Shown here: one piece after another, positions 41,203-50,076 of the stretch | Numbering within the stretch: the stretch's first letter is position 1 | Layout of the letters: the number at the start of each line of letters is the position of its first letter | From: Streptomyces odontomachi | Lineage (GTDB): Bacteria; Actinomycetota; Actinomycetes; Streptomycetales; Streptomycetaceae | Length of the DNA: 64,000 nucleotides | Direction: 5' to 3' | Assembly (NCBI RefSeq): GCF_024435355.1 | Contig: NZ_JAMJWG010000014.1 | Location: forward strand, 124,001-188,000 | The notes under the pieces: generated by a model | What the model was told of the DNA's origin: nothing | The model's input: the letters and a program-made list of their open reading frames with translations, nothing else | The model's database searches: none | Made by a program: the position numbers and the translations under genes

Positions 41203-42942
41203 GTGGACGAGAGCGGCCGGAGCGGGCAGCCGCTGTCCGAAGACGCCGGCGACGACGACGGGAGAGACCGTCGCAGCGCCGGGGAACACGACGAGCCTCC
41301 CGCGAGTTCTCACACCACACAGCACCACGAGGACTCAGAGGGCACGGTGGAAAGCCTGAAGCGCCCACAGCAAGCGGAACGGCCCGAGCAGGCCCCCGCC
41401 GAGGAAACACCTGCATCCGACGAGCCGCCTGAGCAGCCCGAGCCGCCTGAGCAGCCCGAGCCGCCTGAGCAGCCCGAGCAACTCGTCGAGCCGCACCCCG
41501 ACGACACCACACCGGAGCCGCACGCAGAGCCCAGGTCCGAGGCCGCCGAGCCGCCGAGTGAGCCCGAGCCGCCGAGCGAGCCCGAGCCGTCAAGCGAGCC
41601 CGAGCCCGGTGCGACGGAACCGCGACCCCAGGCCCCCGAGCCGCCCCCCGCAGCGGAATCCGGCGCCAGCGGGAGCACCCCCGGATCGGCACCCGCCCCG
41701 GCACCCGGCGGCTCCGGACACCCCGGACCACCGGCGCCCCCGCCACCCTCCGGCGGGCGCAAGCGGCCGCCGCCACCCCGCAAACCCGAACCCCGTGGCG
41801 GGATCCTCATGGGCCGGCCCTTCGGCGTCCCCGTCTACGTCGCGCCGAGCTGGTTCCTGGTCGCCGCCTTGATCACCTGGGTCTTCGGCGGGCAGCTCGA
41901 CCGCGTGCTGCCCGAGCTGGGCGCGCTGCGCTACCTCGTCTCGCTCTTCTTCGCGGTCGCCTTCTACGCCTCCGTACTCGTCCACGAACTCGCGCACACC
42001 GTCGCAGCCCTCCGCTTCCGGCTCCCGGTACGCCGGATCCAGTTGCAGTTCTTCGGCGGCGTCTCCGAGATCGAGAAGGAATCCGAGACACCCGGCCGCG
42101 AATTCATCCTCGCCTTCGTCGGCCCACTGCTGTCCCTGGTCCTCGCCGGCGTCTTCTACGCGGGCCTGCTCGCCGTCGAGCCGGGCACCGTCCCCGGCGT
42201 GCTGCTCGCCGGCCTGATGATCTCCAACCTGCTCGTCGCGGCCTTCAACCTGCTGCCGGGCCTGCCCCTGGACGGCGGCCGCATGCTCCGCGCCGTGGTC
42301 TGGAAAATCAGCGGCAAACCCATGGCCGGCACCGTCGCCGCCGCCTGGGTCGGGCGCGCCCTCGCCATCAGCGTCCTCATCGGCCTGCCACTGCTCACCC
42401 AGTCCGGCGTGCTCGGCTCCAGAGCCGACGAGACCAGCGGCATGGACACCCTCACCGACGCACTGCTCGCCGCCATCCTCGCCGCCATCATGTGGACCGG
42501 CGCCGGCAACAGCCTGCGCATGGCCCGGCTGCGCCAGCACCTGCCCGAACTACGCGCCCGGAACCTCACCAGGCGTGCCGTGCCCGTCCAGACCGACACA
42601 CCACTGTCCGAAGCCCTCCGCCGTGCCAACGAGGCCGGTGCGCGCGCCCTGGTCGTCGTCGACGCCGAAGGCACACCCCTGTCCCTCGTCCGCGAGTCCG
42701 CCATCGTCGGCATCCCCGAACACCGCCGCCCATGGGTCGCCGTCAGCGGGCTCGCCCAGGAGATCACCGAAGGCATGCGCGTCTCCGCCGAGCTGACCGG
42801 CGAAGAACTCCTCGACGTGCTGCGCGCCACCCCCGCCAGCGAATACCTGGTGATCGAAGAGACCGGCGAGATCTACGGGGTGCTCTCCGCAGCCGACGTC
42901 GAGCGCGCCTTCGTCAAGGCCATGGCCCGGAGCACTGCTTAA
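41203..42942 (+). CDS. M50 site-2 protease family protein with CBS domains
   Basis: 579 aa. A long Pro/Glu-rich N-terminal region (1-200) with repeats leads to a membrane-embedded metalloprotease: helix WFLVAALITWVFGGQL, zinc motif LVHELAHTVA (HExxH), several helices and the third ligand in LPLDGGRMLRA. Two C-terminal CBS repeats (about 450-575) end the chain. CBS-type S2Ps may sense nucleotides or energy state. GTG 41203 has GAGGGGA just upstream; ATG 41164 is in frame but has no ribosome site. It diverges from the RecB-like gene; the substrate is unknown. Confidence 0.9.
   Translation: MDESGRSGQPLSEDAGDDDGRDRRSAGEHDEPPASSHTTQHHEDSEGTVESLKRPQQAERPEQAPAEETPASDEPPEQPEPPEQPEPPEQPEQLVEPHPDDTTPEPHAEPRSEAAEPPSEPEPPSEPEPSSEPEPGATEPRPQAPEPPPAAESGASGSTPGSAPAPAPGGSGHPGPPAPPPPSGGRKRPPPPRKPEPRGGILMGRPFGVPVYVAPSWFLVAALITWVFGGQLDRVLPELGALRYLVSLFFAVAFYASVLVHELAHTVAALRFRLPVRRIQLQFFGGVSEIEKESETPGREFILAFVGPLLSLVLAGVFYAGLLAVEPGTVPGVLLAGLMISNLLVAAFNLLPGLPLDGGRMLRAVVWKISGKPMAGTVAAAWVGRALAISVLIGLPLLTQSGVLGSRADETSGMDTLTDALLAAILAAIMWTGAGNSLRMARLRQHLPELRARNLTRRAVPVQTDTPLSEALRRANEAGARALVVVDAEGTPLSLVRESAIVGIPEHRRPWVAVSGLAQEITEGMRVSAELTGEELLDVLRATPASEYLVIEETGEIYGVLSAADVERAFVKAMARSTA
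41425..41478 (+). repeat. 18-bp tandem repeat in the site-2 protease gene
   Basis: Three exact copies of CCGCCTGAGCAGCCCGAG, coding for repeated PPEQPE. A related PPSEPE array with small differences follows at about 41548-41602. The length of this tail is likely to vary between strains. Confidence 0.9.
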
Positions 42943-42971
42943 AACGCTCGGTTCGCCTCCGGGCGCCTCAG

Positions 42972-43043
42972 CCGGTGTCGAGACTCCCACCGTGCTCAGC
43001 CCTCCTTCGTCGGGCCTGCGCGCGGTGGGAGTCTCGACACCGG
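42972..43043. repeat. Long palindrome between the site-2 protease and trmI
   Basis: Perfect 21-bp inverted repeats (42972-42992 and 43023-43043, outer end CCGGTGTCGAGACTCC) around a 30-base loop. Imperfect pairing continues outward to about 42950 and 43070 (GCTCGGTTCGCC with GGCTCACTCGC). It may terminate the protease transcript or be a small palindromic mobile element. Confidence 0.85.
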
Positions 43044-43130
43044 CGCGCCCTTCGGCTCACTCGCTTGTGTGCGGTGATCGCCCAAGGGTGCCCCGGGGCC
43101 GCCCGTGGTCGGCGAGCCTTCCGGGACCGG

Positions 43131-43136
43131 TACGCT
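43131..43136 (+). promoter_or_regulatory. Leaderless -10 element of trmI (TACGCT)
   Basis: TACGCT lies 6 bases before ATG 43143, and there is no ribosome site. Confidence 0.6.
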
Positions 43137-43142
43137 GGTCAC

Positions 43143-44045
43143 ATGTCCGAACCGACCGGTGCCGCCCGCCGTCGCGGGCCCTTCAAGGTCGGGGACCAGG
43201 TCCAGCTCACCGACCCCAAGGGACGCCACTACACGTTCACGCTCGAAGCGGGAAAGAACTTCCACACCCACAAGGGCTCCTTCCCGCACGACGAGCTGAT
43301 CGGCGCCCCCGAGGGCAGTGTCGTCCGCACCACGGGCAACATCCCCTACCTTGCGCTGCGCCCCCTGCTCCCCGACTACGTCCTGTCCATGCCCCGCGGC
43401 GCCGCCGTGGTCTACCCGAAGGACGCCGGCCAGATCCTGTCCTTCGCGGACATCTTCCCCGGCGCCCGCGTCGTCGAGGCAGGCGTGGGCTCCGGCTCGC
43501 TGAGCGCCTTCCTGCTGCGCGCCATCGGGGACCAGGGCATGCTGCACTCCTACGAGCGCCGGGCCGACTTCGCCGACATCGCGCGACAGAACGTGGAACG
43601 CTACTTCGGCGCCCCCCATCCCGCGTGGCAGCTGACCGTCGGCGATCTCCAGGACAACCTCTCCGACACCGACGTCGACCGCGTCATCCTGGACATGCTC
43701 GCCCCCTGGGAGTGCCTGGAGACCGTCTCCAAGGCCCTCGTCCCCGGCGGCATCCTCTGCTCGTACGTCGCGACCACCACCCAGCTGGCCCGCACCGTCG
43801 AGTCCATCCGGGAGATGGGCTGCTTCAACGAGCCGACGGCCTGGGAAACGATGATCCGCAACTGGCACATCGAGGGCCTGGCCGTCCGCCCCGACCACCG
43901 CATGATCGGGCACACCGGCTTCCTGCTCACCGCCCGCCGCCTCGCCGACGGAGTGGAACCCCCGATGCGTCGACGCCGGCCGGCCAAGGGCGCCTACGGC
44001 GAGGACTACGCCGGCCCCAACGCCGACGGTGGCACGCCCCGCTAG
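43143..44045 (+). CDS. trmI: tRNA (adenine(58)-N(1))-methyltransferase TrmI
   Basis: 300 aa. AdoMet-dependent enzyme that methylates N1 of A58 in the tRNA T-loop. The N-terminal beta domain (1-75, GDQVQLTDPKGRHYTFTLE) is followed by a Rossmann methyltransferase with VVYPKDAGQILSFADIFPGA, AdoMet loop VVEAGVGSGSLSAF, acidic YERRADF and the catalytic-region DRVILDMLAPWE. Adjacent to the proteasome ATPase region, as in many actinobacteria. The leaderless promoter fixes the start. Confidence 0.96.
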   Translation: MSEPTGAARRRGPFKVGDQVQLTDPKGRHYTFTLEAGKNFHTHKGSFPHDELIGAPEGSVVRTTGNIPYLALRPLLPDYVLSMPRGAAVVYPKDAGQILSFADIFPGARVVEAGVGSGSLSAFLLRAIGDQGMLHSYERRADFADIARQNVERYFGAPHPAWQLTVGDLQDNLSDTDVDRVILDMLAPWECLETVSKALVPGGILCSYVATTTQLARTVESIREMGCFNEPTAWETMIRNWHIEGLAVRPDHRMIGHTGFLLTARRLADGVEPPMRRRRPAKGAYGEDYAGPNADGGTPR

Positions 44046-44193
44046 ACGACCCACTCCAGGCCAGCCCGTCACCCGTACGGCAGGGGCACCGCCCGCGTGC
44101 GCATCGAGCCGACCGGTGACACCAGCGGCCGCCCACCGTCACGACCCAGCCCGCTCGCCCGCCGACCGGTCCCGGGCCGTGGACAACCCATCA

Positions 44194-44241
44194 GGGTCGC
44201 CGTCCAGTTCCTGCACCACGCAGAGAACTGGACGGCGACCC
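44194..44241 (+). terminator. Terminator-like hairpin in the spacer after trmI
   Basis: Perfect 17-bp stem (44194-44210 GGGTCGCCGTCCAGTTC, 44225-44241) with a 14-base loop and CTTTCGTATT after it. It lies 150 bases past trmI. No gene is seen in the rest of the 508-base spacer 44046-44553. Confidence 0.7.
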
Positions 44242-44553
44242 TTTCGTATTGAGGGACCCGCAGACCGCCAGGACAGTCCTCCACCCGCCCACCAGGCCGC
44301 CCTGAGCAGGTCCGAGGCACCGAAACGAGGCGCGCCCCGAGCGCCCGCCATGGTGTCAACCCGCCGCCTCGCCCACGCCAGCTCCGTGGTTTACCGCCGG
44401 CACAACCCGTCCTACCTGGCCGTTTCCCCCGGGCCACAGCAGCTGACAGGCACCCCGCCGTTCCCAGCGAGTGTGAGATATGGCACCATGCTGGCCACCT
44501 AGCCCTCCGCCCCCATCCCCCCACCGGCGCAGCTCTCACAGGAGACACTCCTA

Positions 44554-45162
44554 GTGCAGCCATCCGTTGTCCCGGAACTCGCCCTCGAACAGACCGCGAC
44601 CCGCCCGATCCACTGGGTCGCCACCGCCACGGCGATCGCTGCGGTCGTCGCCGGTTCGTCGTTCGTGCAGACGGGCGACGCCACTGCCGCCCAGCCGGAG
44701 GCCCACGGCCACACCAAGGCGCACGCTCACACCAACAGCGCCTCCGGTGCCCTCCCCGCGCCCGACCCGCACGGTGTGACCTACCCCGTGGAGTGCGGAC
44801 CGGCCAAGGTCCTCGTCCAGAAATCGGCCAGCGGAGACCTCGACGGCGACGGCCGTCCCGAAACGGTGTCCGTCGTGCACTGCGACGCGGGCTCGGGAAC
44901 GCCCCCCAACGGCGTCTACGTCGTCACCGCGGCCGCGACGGCCGGTGCGGAACCCCGCATCGTCGCCACCCTCGTCGACCCGCAGGACCAGTACACGGTC
45001 AGCGACATCGCCGTACACAACGCCACGATCTCCGCGACGCTGCTCGGGTACTCGTCACCCGACGTGCCCAGGTGCTGCCCCGACCAGCAGCAGCAGGACG
45101 AGTGGCAGTGGCGCGACGGTGCGTTCCAGCGCTCCACCAAACCCCTGGCGCACTCCTCCTGA
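44554..45162 (+). CDS. Conserved hypothetical secreted or membrane-anchored protein
   Basis: 202 aa, no recognised family. One hydrophobic segment near the N-terminus (about 20-43, HWVATATAIAAVVAGSSFV) could be a signal peptide or an anchor. A His/Ala/Thr stretch follows (HGHTKAHAHT). The rest is a compact domain with ASGDLDGDGRPETVSVVHC (calcium-loop-like DLDGDGRPE) and four Cys, including a CC pair in DVPRCCPDQ. This resembles FG-GAP-like extracellular folds. GTG 44554 follows CAGGAGA at 8 bases. It precedes the proteasome genes but separated by 528 bases, so no functional link can be claimed. Confidence 0.75.
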   Translation: MQPSVVPELALEQTATRPIHWVATATAIAAVVAGSSFVQTGDATAAQPEAHGHTKAHAHTNSASGALPAPDPHGVTYPVECGPAKVLVQKSASGDLDGDGRPETVSVVHCDAGSGTPPNGVYVVTAAATAGAEPRIVATLVDPQDQYTVSDIAVHNATISATLLGYSSPDVPRCCPDQQQQDEWQWRDGAFQRSTKPLAHSS

Positions 45163-45690
45163 ACCTGCGCCCCGGCGCCCCGGTACCCCAACGGGCCTGC
45201 GCGCTGCGCGCCGGCCGGCTCGTGGACGAGCCCACCCGGCGGACGATGCCCGGTCTCGGATTTCACCTTGTCCGAAATGCGTCGGTCGTGCGTACACTCT
45301 CAGGACACTCCCCTGTGGAGTCCTTGGCATCCCCAGAATGCCGTCGTCCTATGCGGCCCTGATCGACCGAGGCACCTCAAAAGCGCCGCCACGGAGCGCG
45401 ACGACGGTACTCGCCGAACACCTCGTACACCCTGACCCCGAAGCTCCGTAGCAAACCCGTCCCGATCAAGTCCGGCCACCTCTGACGGGTGTTGACCGAA
45501 TCTATGACGCAACCGCCGCCTTTCCGATGTTGTTCCGATGTTGTTGGGTGGGTATTCCCCTGGCGTGAGGGAGAGCGCAAGGGTGAAGATCGGACACACT
45601 CCCGGAGTCTTTGTGATCTAGGGGTTTCAATCGACACCCACCCAGGTAGGGTCAGGAAGCGTCCAGCTCCCCTTGGAGGAGGTGAGGACC
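45163..45690 (+). other. Long leader/spacer before arc with a probable promoter
   Basis: 528 bases without a convincing gene; short minus-strand frames here lack ribosome sites. Notable points are a tandem TTCCGATGTTG pair at 45522-45543 and a TAGGGT -10-like hexamer at 45647-45652, which would give arc a leader of about 35 bases. Confidence 0.45.
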
Positions 45691-47457
45691 GTGGCAGCCC
45701 ACGACGACGACATGAACCGCGGCATCCGCCCGGGTCGCGGGTCCGAGGACCCCGCCGGTCAGATTGCCTATCTCGAGCAGGAAATCGCCGTCCTGCGACG
45801 CAAGCTCGCCGACTCTCCGCGGCACACGAGAATTCTCGAAGAGCGGATCGTCGAGCTGCAGACCAATCTGGCCGGCGTCTCCGCGCAGAACGAGCGACTC
45901 GCCAACACTCTCCGTGAGGCCCGCGACCAGATCGTGGCCCTCAAGGAGGAGGTCGACCGGCTCGCGCAGCCGCCCGCCGGCTTCGGCGTCTTCCTCGCGG
46001 CGAACGAGGACGGCACCGCAGACATCTTCACCGGCGGCCGCAAGCTCCGTGTGAACGTCAGCCCCAGCATCGAACTCGACGAGCTCAAGCGTGGCCAGGA
46101 AGTCATGCTCAACGAAGCGCTCAACGTGGTCGACGCCATGGAGTTCGAGCGCGCCGGTGAAATCGTCACCCTCAAGGAGATCCTGGAGGACGGCGAGCGG
46201 GCCCTGGTGCTCGGGCACACCGACGAAGAGCGGGTGGTACGCCTCGCGGAACCACTGCTCGACGTCACCATTCGCCCCGGTGACGCCCTGCTGCTCGAAC
46301 CGCGCTCCGGCTATGTCTACGAGGTCATTCCCAAGAGCGAGGTCGAAGAACTCGTCCTCGAAGAAGTCCCGGACATCAGTTACAACGAGATCGGCGGTCT
46401 CGGCGGCCAGATCGAAATGATCCGCGACGCCGTCGAGCTTCCCTACCTCTACCCCGACCTCTTCAAGGAGCACGAGCTCCGCCCACCGAAGGGTGTTCTG
46501 CTCTACGGCCCGCCCGGTTGCGGCAAGACGCTCATCGCCAAAGCGGTCGCCAACTCCCTCGCGAAGAAGGTCGCCGAAGTAACGGGTCAGCCCGCCGGAA
46601 AGAGCTACTTCCTGAACATCAAGGGACCGGAGCTGCTCAACAAGTACGTCGGCGAAACAGAGCGGCACATTCGCCTGGTCTTCCAGCGCGCCCGTGAAAA
46701 GGCGAGCGAAGGCACACCCGTCATCGTGTTCTTCGACGAAATGGAATCCCTCTTCCGCACCCGGGGTTCCGGCGTCAGCTCCGACGTGGAAAACACCATC
46801 GTCCCCCAGCTGCTCGCCGAGATCGACGGTGTCGAAGGCCTGGAGAACGTCATCGTCATCGGCGCCTCCAACCGCGAAGACATGATCGACCCCGCCATCC
46901 TCCGCCCCGGCCGCCTCGATGTGAAGATCAAGATCGAGCGGCCCGACGCGGAGGCCGCCAAGGACATCTTCTCCAAGTACCTCACGGATCGGCTCCCGCT
47001 GCACGCCGACGACATGGCCGAGCACAGCAGCGACAAGGCTGCGACCGTCCAGGCCATGATCCAGTCCGTCGTCGAGCAGATGTACGCGGAGTCCGAGGAG
47101 AACCGCTTCCTGGAGGTCACCTACGCAAACGGTGACAAGGAAGTCCTCTACTTCAAGGACTTCAATTCGGGCGCGATGATCGAGAACATCGTCGGACGCG
47201 CCAAGAAGATGGCCATCAAGGCCTTCCTCGAGCAGGAGCAGAAAGGCCTCCGAGTCTCCCACCTGCTCCAGGCGTGCGTGGACGAGTTCAAGGAGAACGA
47301 GGACCTGCCCAACACCACGAACCCGGACGACTGGGCCAGGATCTCCGGAAAGAAGGGCGAGCGGATCGTGTACATCCGCACCCTGGTAACCGGAAAGCAA
47401 GGCGCAGACACCGGTCGCTCCATCGACACTGTGGCGAACACCGGGCAATACCTGTAA
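45691..47457 (+). CDS. arc: Proteasome-associated AAA ATPase ARC (Mpa)
   Basis: 588 aa. Hexameric ring that binds Pup through its coiled coil, unfolds tagged proteins and feeds them to the 20S core. Domains: coiled coil (about 20-95), tandem OB domains (about 97-225), AAA+ module with Walker A GPPGCGKT (273-280) and Walker B VIVFFDE (Asp349, Glu350). The C-terminus ends GQYL, the penultimate-Tyr motif that docks into proteasome alpha pockets. GTG 45691 lies behind GGAGGAGGTGAGG. It heads the degradation locus and has its own terminator, so dop-pup-prcBA are transcribed separately. Confidence 0.97.
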   Translation: MAAHDDDMNRGIRPGRGSEDPAGQIAYLEQEIAVLRRKLADSPRHTRILEERIVELQTNLAGVSAQNERLANTLREARDQIVALKEEVDRLAQPPAGFGVFLAANEDGTADIFTGGRKLRVNVSPSIELDELKRGQEVMLNEALNVVDAMEFERAGEIVTLKEILEDGERALVLGHTDEERVVRLAEPLLDVTIRPGDALLLEPRSGYVYEVIPKSEVEELVLEEVPDISYNEIGGLGGQIEMIRDAVELPYLYPDLFKEHELRPPKGVLLYGPPGCGKTLIAKAVANSLAKKVAEVTGQPAGKSYFLNIKGPELLNKYVGETERHIRLVFQRAREKASEGTPVIVFFDEMESLFRTRGSGVSSDVENTIVPQLLAEIDGVEGLENVIVIGASNREDMIDPAILRPGRLDVKIKIERPDAEAAKDIFSKYLTDRLPLHADDMAEHSSDKAATVQAMIQSVVEQMYAESEENRFLEVTYANGDKEVLYFKDFNSGAMIENIVGRAKKMAIKAFLEQEQKGLRVSHLLQACVDEFKENEDLPNTTNPDDWARISGKKGERIVYIRTLVTGKQGADTGRSIDTVANTGQYL

Positions 47458-47465
47458 AAGCAGGG

Positions 47466-47510
47466 TGGCTGCGGGTGCCCTCCACGGGGTACCCGCAGCC
47501 AGCTGTTTTT
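47466..47510 (+). terminator. Rho-independent terminator of arc
   Basis: 11-bp stem TGGCTGCGGGT (47466-47476) with 47491-47501, and an inner GCCC/GGG-like pairing; a run of five T at 47506-47510 follows. Confidence 0.88.
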
Positions 47511-47691
47511 ACCGACCGTAGCCACCCTGACCAATGACCGAAATGATCTCCCCACCAGCGCAAAGGCGTTCTAGGCTCTTTCGTACCGCCGGGCAGCGCA
47601 GTGCGGGGACGGGCACCGCACACGCACGGCACCACCAGCGGTACACGAGCGCCGCCCCCATCCGGGGACGCCGCCTGGCAAGGAGGGCCGC

Positions 47692-49203
47692 ATGACAGTA
47701 CGGCGAGTAATGGGCATCGAGACGGAGTACGGCATCTCCGTCCCCGGCCACCCGAATGCCAATGCCATGCTCACCTCGTCCCAGATCGTCAACGCCTACG
47801 CGGCGGCGATGCAACGGGCCCGCCGTGCCCGCTGGGACTTCGAGGAGGAAAACCCCCTGCGCGACGCCCGAGGCTTCGACCTCGCCCGCGAAGCGGCCGA
47901 CGCCAGCCAGCTCACCGACGAGGACATCGGGCTCGCCAACGTCATCCTGACCAACGGAGCACGTCTCTACGTCGACCACGCACACCCCGAATACAGCGCC
48001 CCCGAAGTCACCAACCCCCGTGACGCCGTCCTCTGGGACAAGGCCGGCGAGCGCATCATGGCCGAGGCCGCCGAACGCGCCGGCCAGCTCCCCGGTGCGC
48101 AGCCCATCCACCTTTACAAGAACAACACCGACAACAAGGGCGCCTCCTACGGCACGCACGAGAACTACCTGATGAAGCGGGAAACCGCCTTCTCCGACAT
48201 CGTGCGCCACCTCACACCGTTCTTCGTCTCCCGGCAGGTGGTCACCGGCGCCGGCCGCGTCGGCATCGGCCAGGACGGCCGCGAGCACGGCTTCCAGCTG
48301 AGCCAGCGCGCCGACTACTTCGAGGTCGAGGTGGGCCTCGAAACGACGCTCAAGCGTCCCATCATCAACACCCGGGACGAGCCGCACGCCGACGCGGAGA
48401 AGTACCGTCGCCTGCACGTCATCATCGGCGACGCCAACCTCTCCGAGATCTCCACCTACCTCAAGCTCGGCACCACCTCGCTCGTCCTGTCCATGATCGA
48501 AGACGGGTTCATCGCCGTCGATCTCGCAGTCGACCAGCCCGTGCGCACCCTCCACGAGGTCTCCCACGACGCCACGCTGCAACGCCTCGTCACGCTCCGC
48601 AGCGGCCGCACCCTGACGGCCGTACAGCTCCAGATGGAGTACTTCGAACTGGCGCGCAAGTACGTGGAGGAGCGCTACGGCGGCGATGCCGACGAGCAGA
48701 CCAAGGATGTCCTCACCCGTTGGGAGGACGTCCTGGGCCGCCTGGAGCGCGACCCCATGAGCCTCTCCGGAGAGCTCGACTGGGTGGCCAAGCGTGAACT
48801 CATGGAGGGGTACCGGCGCCGTGACAGCCTCGACTGGGACGCCGCCCGGCTGCACCTCATCGACCTCCAGTACGCGGACGTACGCCCCGACAAGGGCCTC
48901 TACAACCGTCTGGAGGCCCGCGGCAAGATGAAGCGCCTGCTGGACGAGGAAGAGGTCACGCGGGCCCGCACGGAGCCGCCAGAGGACACCAGGGCCTACT
49001 TCCGAGGACGCTGCCTGGACCAGTACGCGGACGATGTGGCCGCCGCCTCCTGGGACTCGGTGATCTTCGACCTGCCCGGTCGGGACTCCCTCCAGCGGGT
49101 ACCCACCCTGGAGCCGCTGCGCGGCACACGTGATCACGTCAAGGAACTACTGGACCGCTGCCGCACGGCAGAAGAACTGGTCCGGGTCCTCTCCGGCGGC
49201 TGA
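47692..49203 (+). CDS. dop: Pup deamidase/depupylase Dop
   Basis: 503 aa. Carboxylate-amine-ligase (glutamine-synthetase-like) fold. It converts the C-terminal Gln of Pup to Glu and also removes Pup from substrates. Marks: MGIETEYGISVPGHPNANA, catalytic-loop residues in NGARLYVDHAHPEYSAPE, HLYKNNTDNKGASYGTHENY, NTRDEPHADAEKYRRLHV. A loop at about 40-80 (FEEENPLRDARGFDL) is the Dop-specific insertion absent from PafA. AAGGAGG precedes ATG 47692. It lies upstream of pup, whose Gln end needs it. Confidence 0.96.
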   Translation: MTVRRVMGIETEYGISVPGHPNANAMLTSSQIVNAYAAAMQRARRARWDFEEENPLRDARGFDLAREAADASQLTDEDIGLANVILTNGARLYVDHAHPEYSAPEVTNPRDAVLWDKAGERIMAEAAERAGQLPGAQPIHLYKNNTDNKGASYGTHENYLMKRETAFSDIVRHLTPFFVSRQVVTGAGRVGIGQDGREHGFQLSQRADYFEVEVGLETTLKRPIINTRDEPHADAEKYRRLHVIIGDANLSEISTYLKLGTTSLVLSMIEDGFIAVDLAVDQPVRTLHEVSHDATLQRLVTLRSGRTLTAVQLQMEYFELARKYVEERYGGDADEQTKDVLTRWEDVLGRLERDPMSLSGELDWVAKRELMEGYRRRDSLDWDAARLHLIDLQYADVRPDKGLYNRLEARGKMKRLLDEEEVTRARTEPPEDTRAYFRGRCLDQYADDVAAASWDSVIFDLPGRDSLQRVPTLEPLRGTRDHVKELLDRCRTAEELVRVLSGG

Positions 49204-49343
49204 ACCGGCCACCGGCACGGACCCGGCCCGCCCGGGCCGACGGCCCGCTCACCGGACCGGGGCACCGGACCAGGGCTGAAAAAGCAACGGTCAGGGAATC
49301 ATCGAGGTGGCTCCCGGACGTTGCAGAAACTGCAGGGCCGATG

Positions 49344-49367
49344 TCAGACCCGCCTTGTAGGGTCTGA
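49344..49367. promoter_or_regulatory. Palindrome in the pup upstream region
   Basis: TCAGACCC (49344-49351) and GGGTCTGA (49360-49367) form an 8-bp inverted repeat with an 8-base loop, 70 bases before pup. Direct repeats GACAGTGACAGTGAC and GTCGAAGTCGAAGTC follow it. It may be a regulator site or leader hairpin. Confidence 0.55.
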
Positions 49368-49437
49368 TCTTGTACGACAGTGACAGTGACGGCCGATTTG
49401 TCGAAGTCGAAGTCTCGAACCGAGCGGGGAGAGGGTC

Positions 49438-49656
49438 ATGGCAACCAAGGACACCGGCGGCGGACAGCAGAAGGCCACGCACTCCACCGAAGAGGTGGAG
49501 GAGCAGACACAGGATGCGCAGGCATCGGACGACCTCAAGGAACGCCAGGAGAAGCTGAGCGATGATGTCGACTCTGTGCTGGATGAGATCGATGATGTCC
49601 TGGAGGATAATGCCGAGGACTTCGTGCGCTCCTTCGTTCAGAAGGGTGGCCAGTAA
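49438..49656 (+). CDS. pup: Prokaryotic ubiquitin-like protein Pup
   Basis: 72 aa, intrinsically disordered and acidic. The C-terminal half carries the helix that binds the Arc coiled coil (DDLKERQEKLSDDVDSVLDE) and ends VQKGGQ. The last residue is Gln72, so Dop must deamidate it before PafA can link it to lysines. Normal length for the family. GGGGAGAGG lies before ATG 49438. Followed by an HNH-type gene and the 20S subunit genes. Confidence 0.98.
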   Translation: MATKDTGGGQQKATHSTEEVEEQTQDAQASDDLKERQEKLSDDVDSVLDEIDDVLEDNAEDFVRSFVQKGGQ

Positions 49657-49674
49657 GGCCGTTTCCCCTTCGAT

Positions 49675-50076
49675 GTGAAGGTGGTGCTGGCGGGCTGCGG
49701 TGGGATCAGGCCGCACTCCGACCGGCATCGCACTCGATCGTCCTTCGATGGCTCGGTGTCTCGGCACCGCCTTGCGCCGAGACGCCGAAGCTCGAGTCGG
49801 CCACTCACACGTCAGCACGGCGTCACCGAGGCCGAAGGTGACGAGACACCGCAATCCGGCAGGGGCTGTGTGATCTGTCTGGCAGCCCCTGCTGTGCATG
49901 TGGATCACTGCCACAAGACGGGTAGGGTCCGTGGCGTACTGTGCTTCAACTGCAATTCAGCCATCGGCAAGTTGGGCGACGATCCCGACGTTGTCCGTCG
50001 GGCAGTCGCTTATCTGGAAGGAAAGAAGTGGAAGCCAATCCTCGTAGCACCGGGCGTCTACCAGCTGCCTTCCTGA
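49675..50076 (+). CDS. Endonuclease VII-like HNH domain protein between pup and prcB
   Basis: Up to 133 aa; start uncertain (GTG 49675 is the first in frame). The C-terminal half is a clear endonuclease VII-type domain: zinc pairs CVIC and CFNC around HVDHCHKTGRVRGVL, then DDPDVVRRAVAYLEG. The first 55 residues are Arg/Ser-rich and resemble no known domain, so the N-terminus may be mis-started or decayed. The last 49 bases overlap the prcB coding region in another frame. The domain suggests metal-dependent DNA cleavage. Its place within the proteasome operon is conserved in some Streptomyces (from memory), but its role is unknown. Confidence 0.7.
   Translation: MKVVLAGCGGIRPHSDRHRTRSSFDGSVSRHRLAPRRRSSSRPLTRQHGVTEAEGDETPQSGRGCVICLAAPAVHVDHCHKTGRVRGVLCFNCNSAIGKLGDDPDVVRRAVAYLEGKKWKPILVAPGVYQLPS

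Noticed and set aside
45300..45640. Short minus-strand frames in the spacer before arc
   Set aside because: No ribosome sites, no recognisable domain and overlapping alternative frames of similar length.
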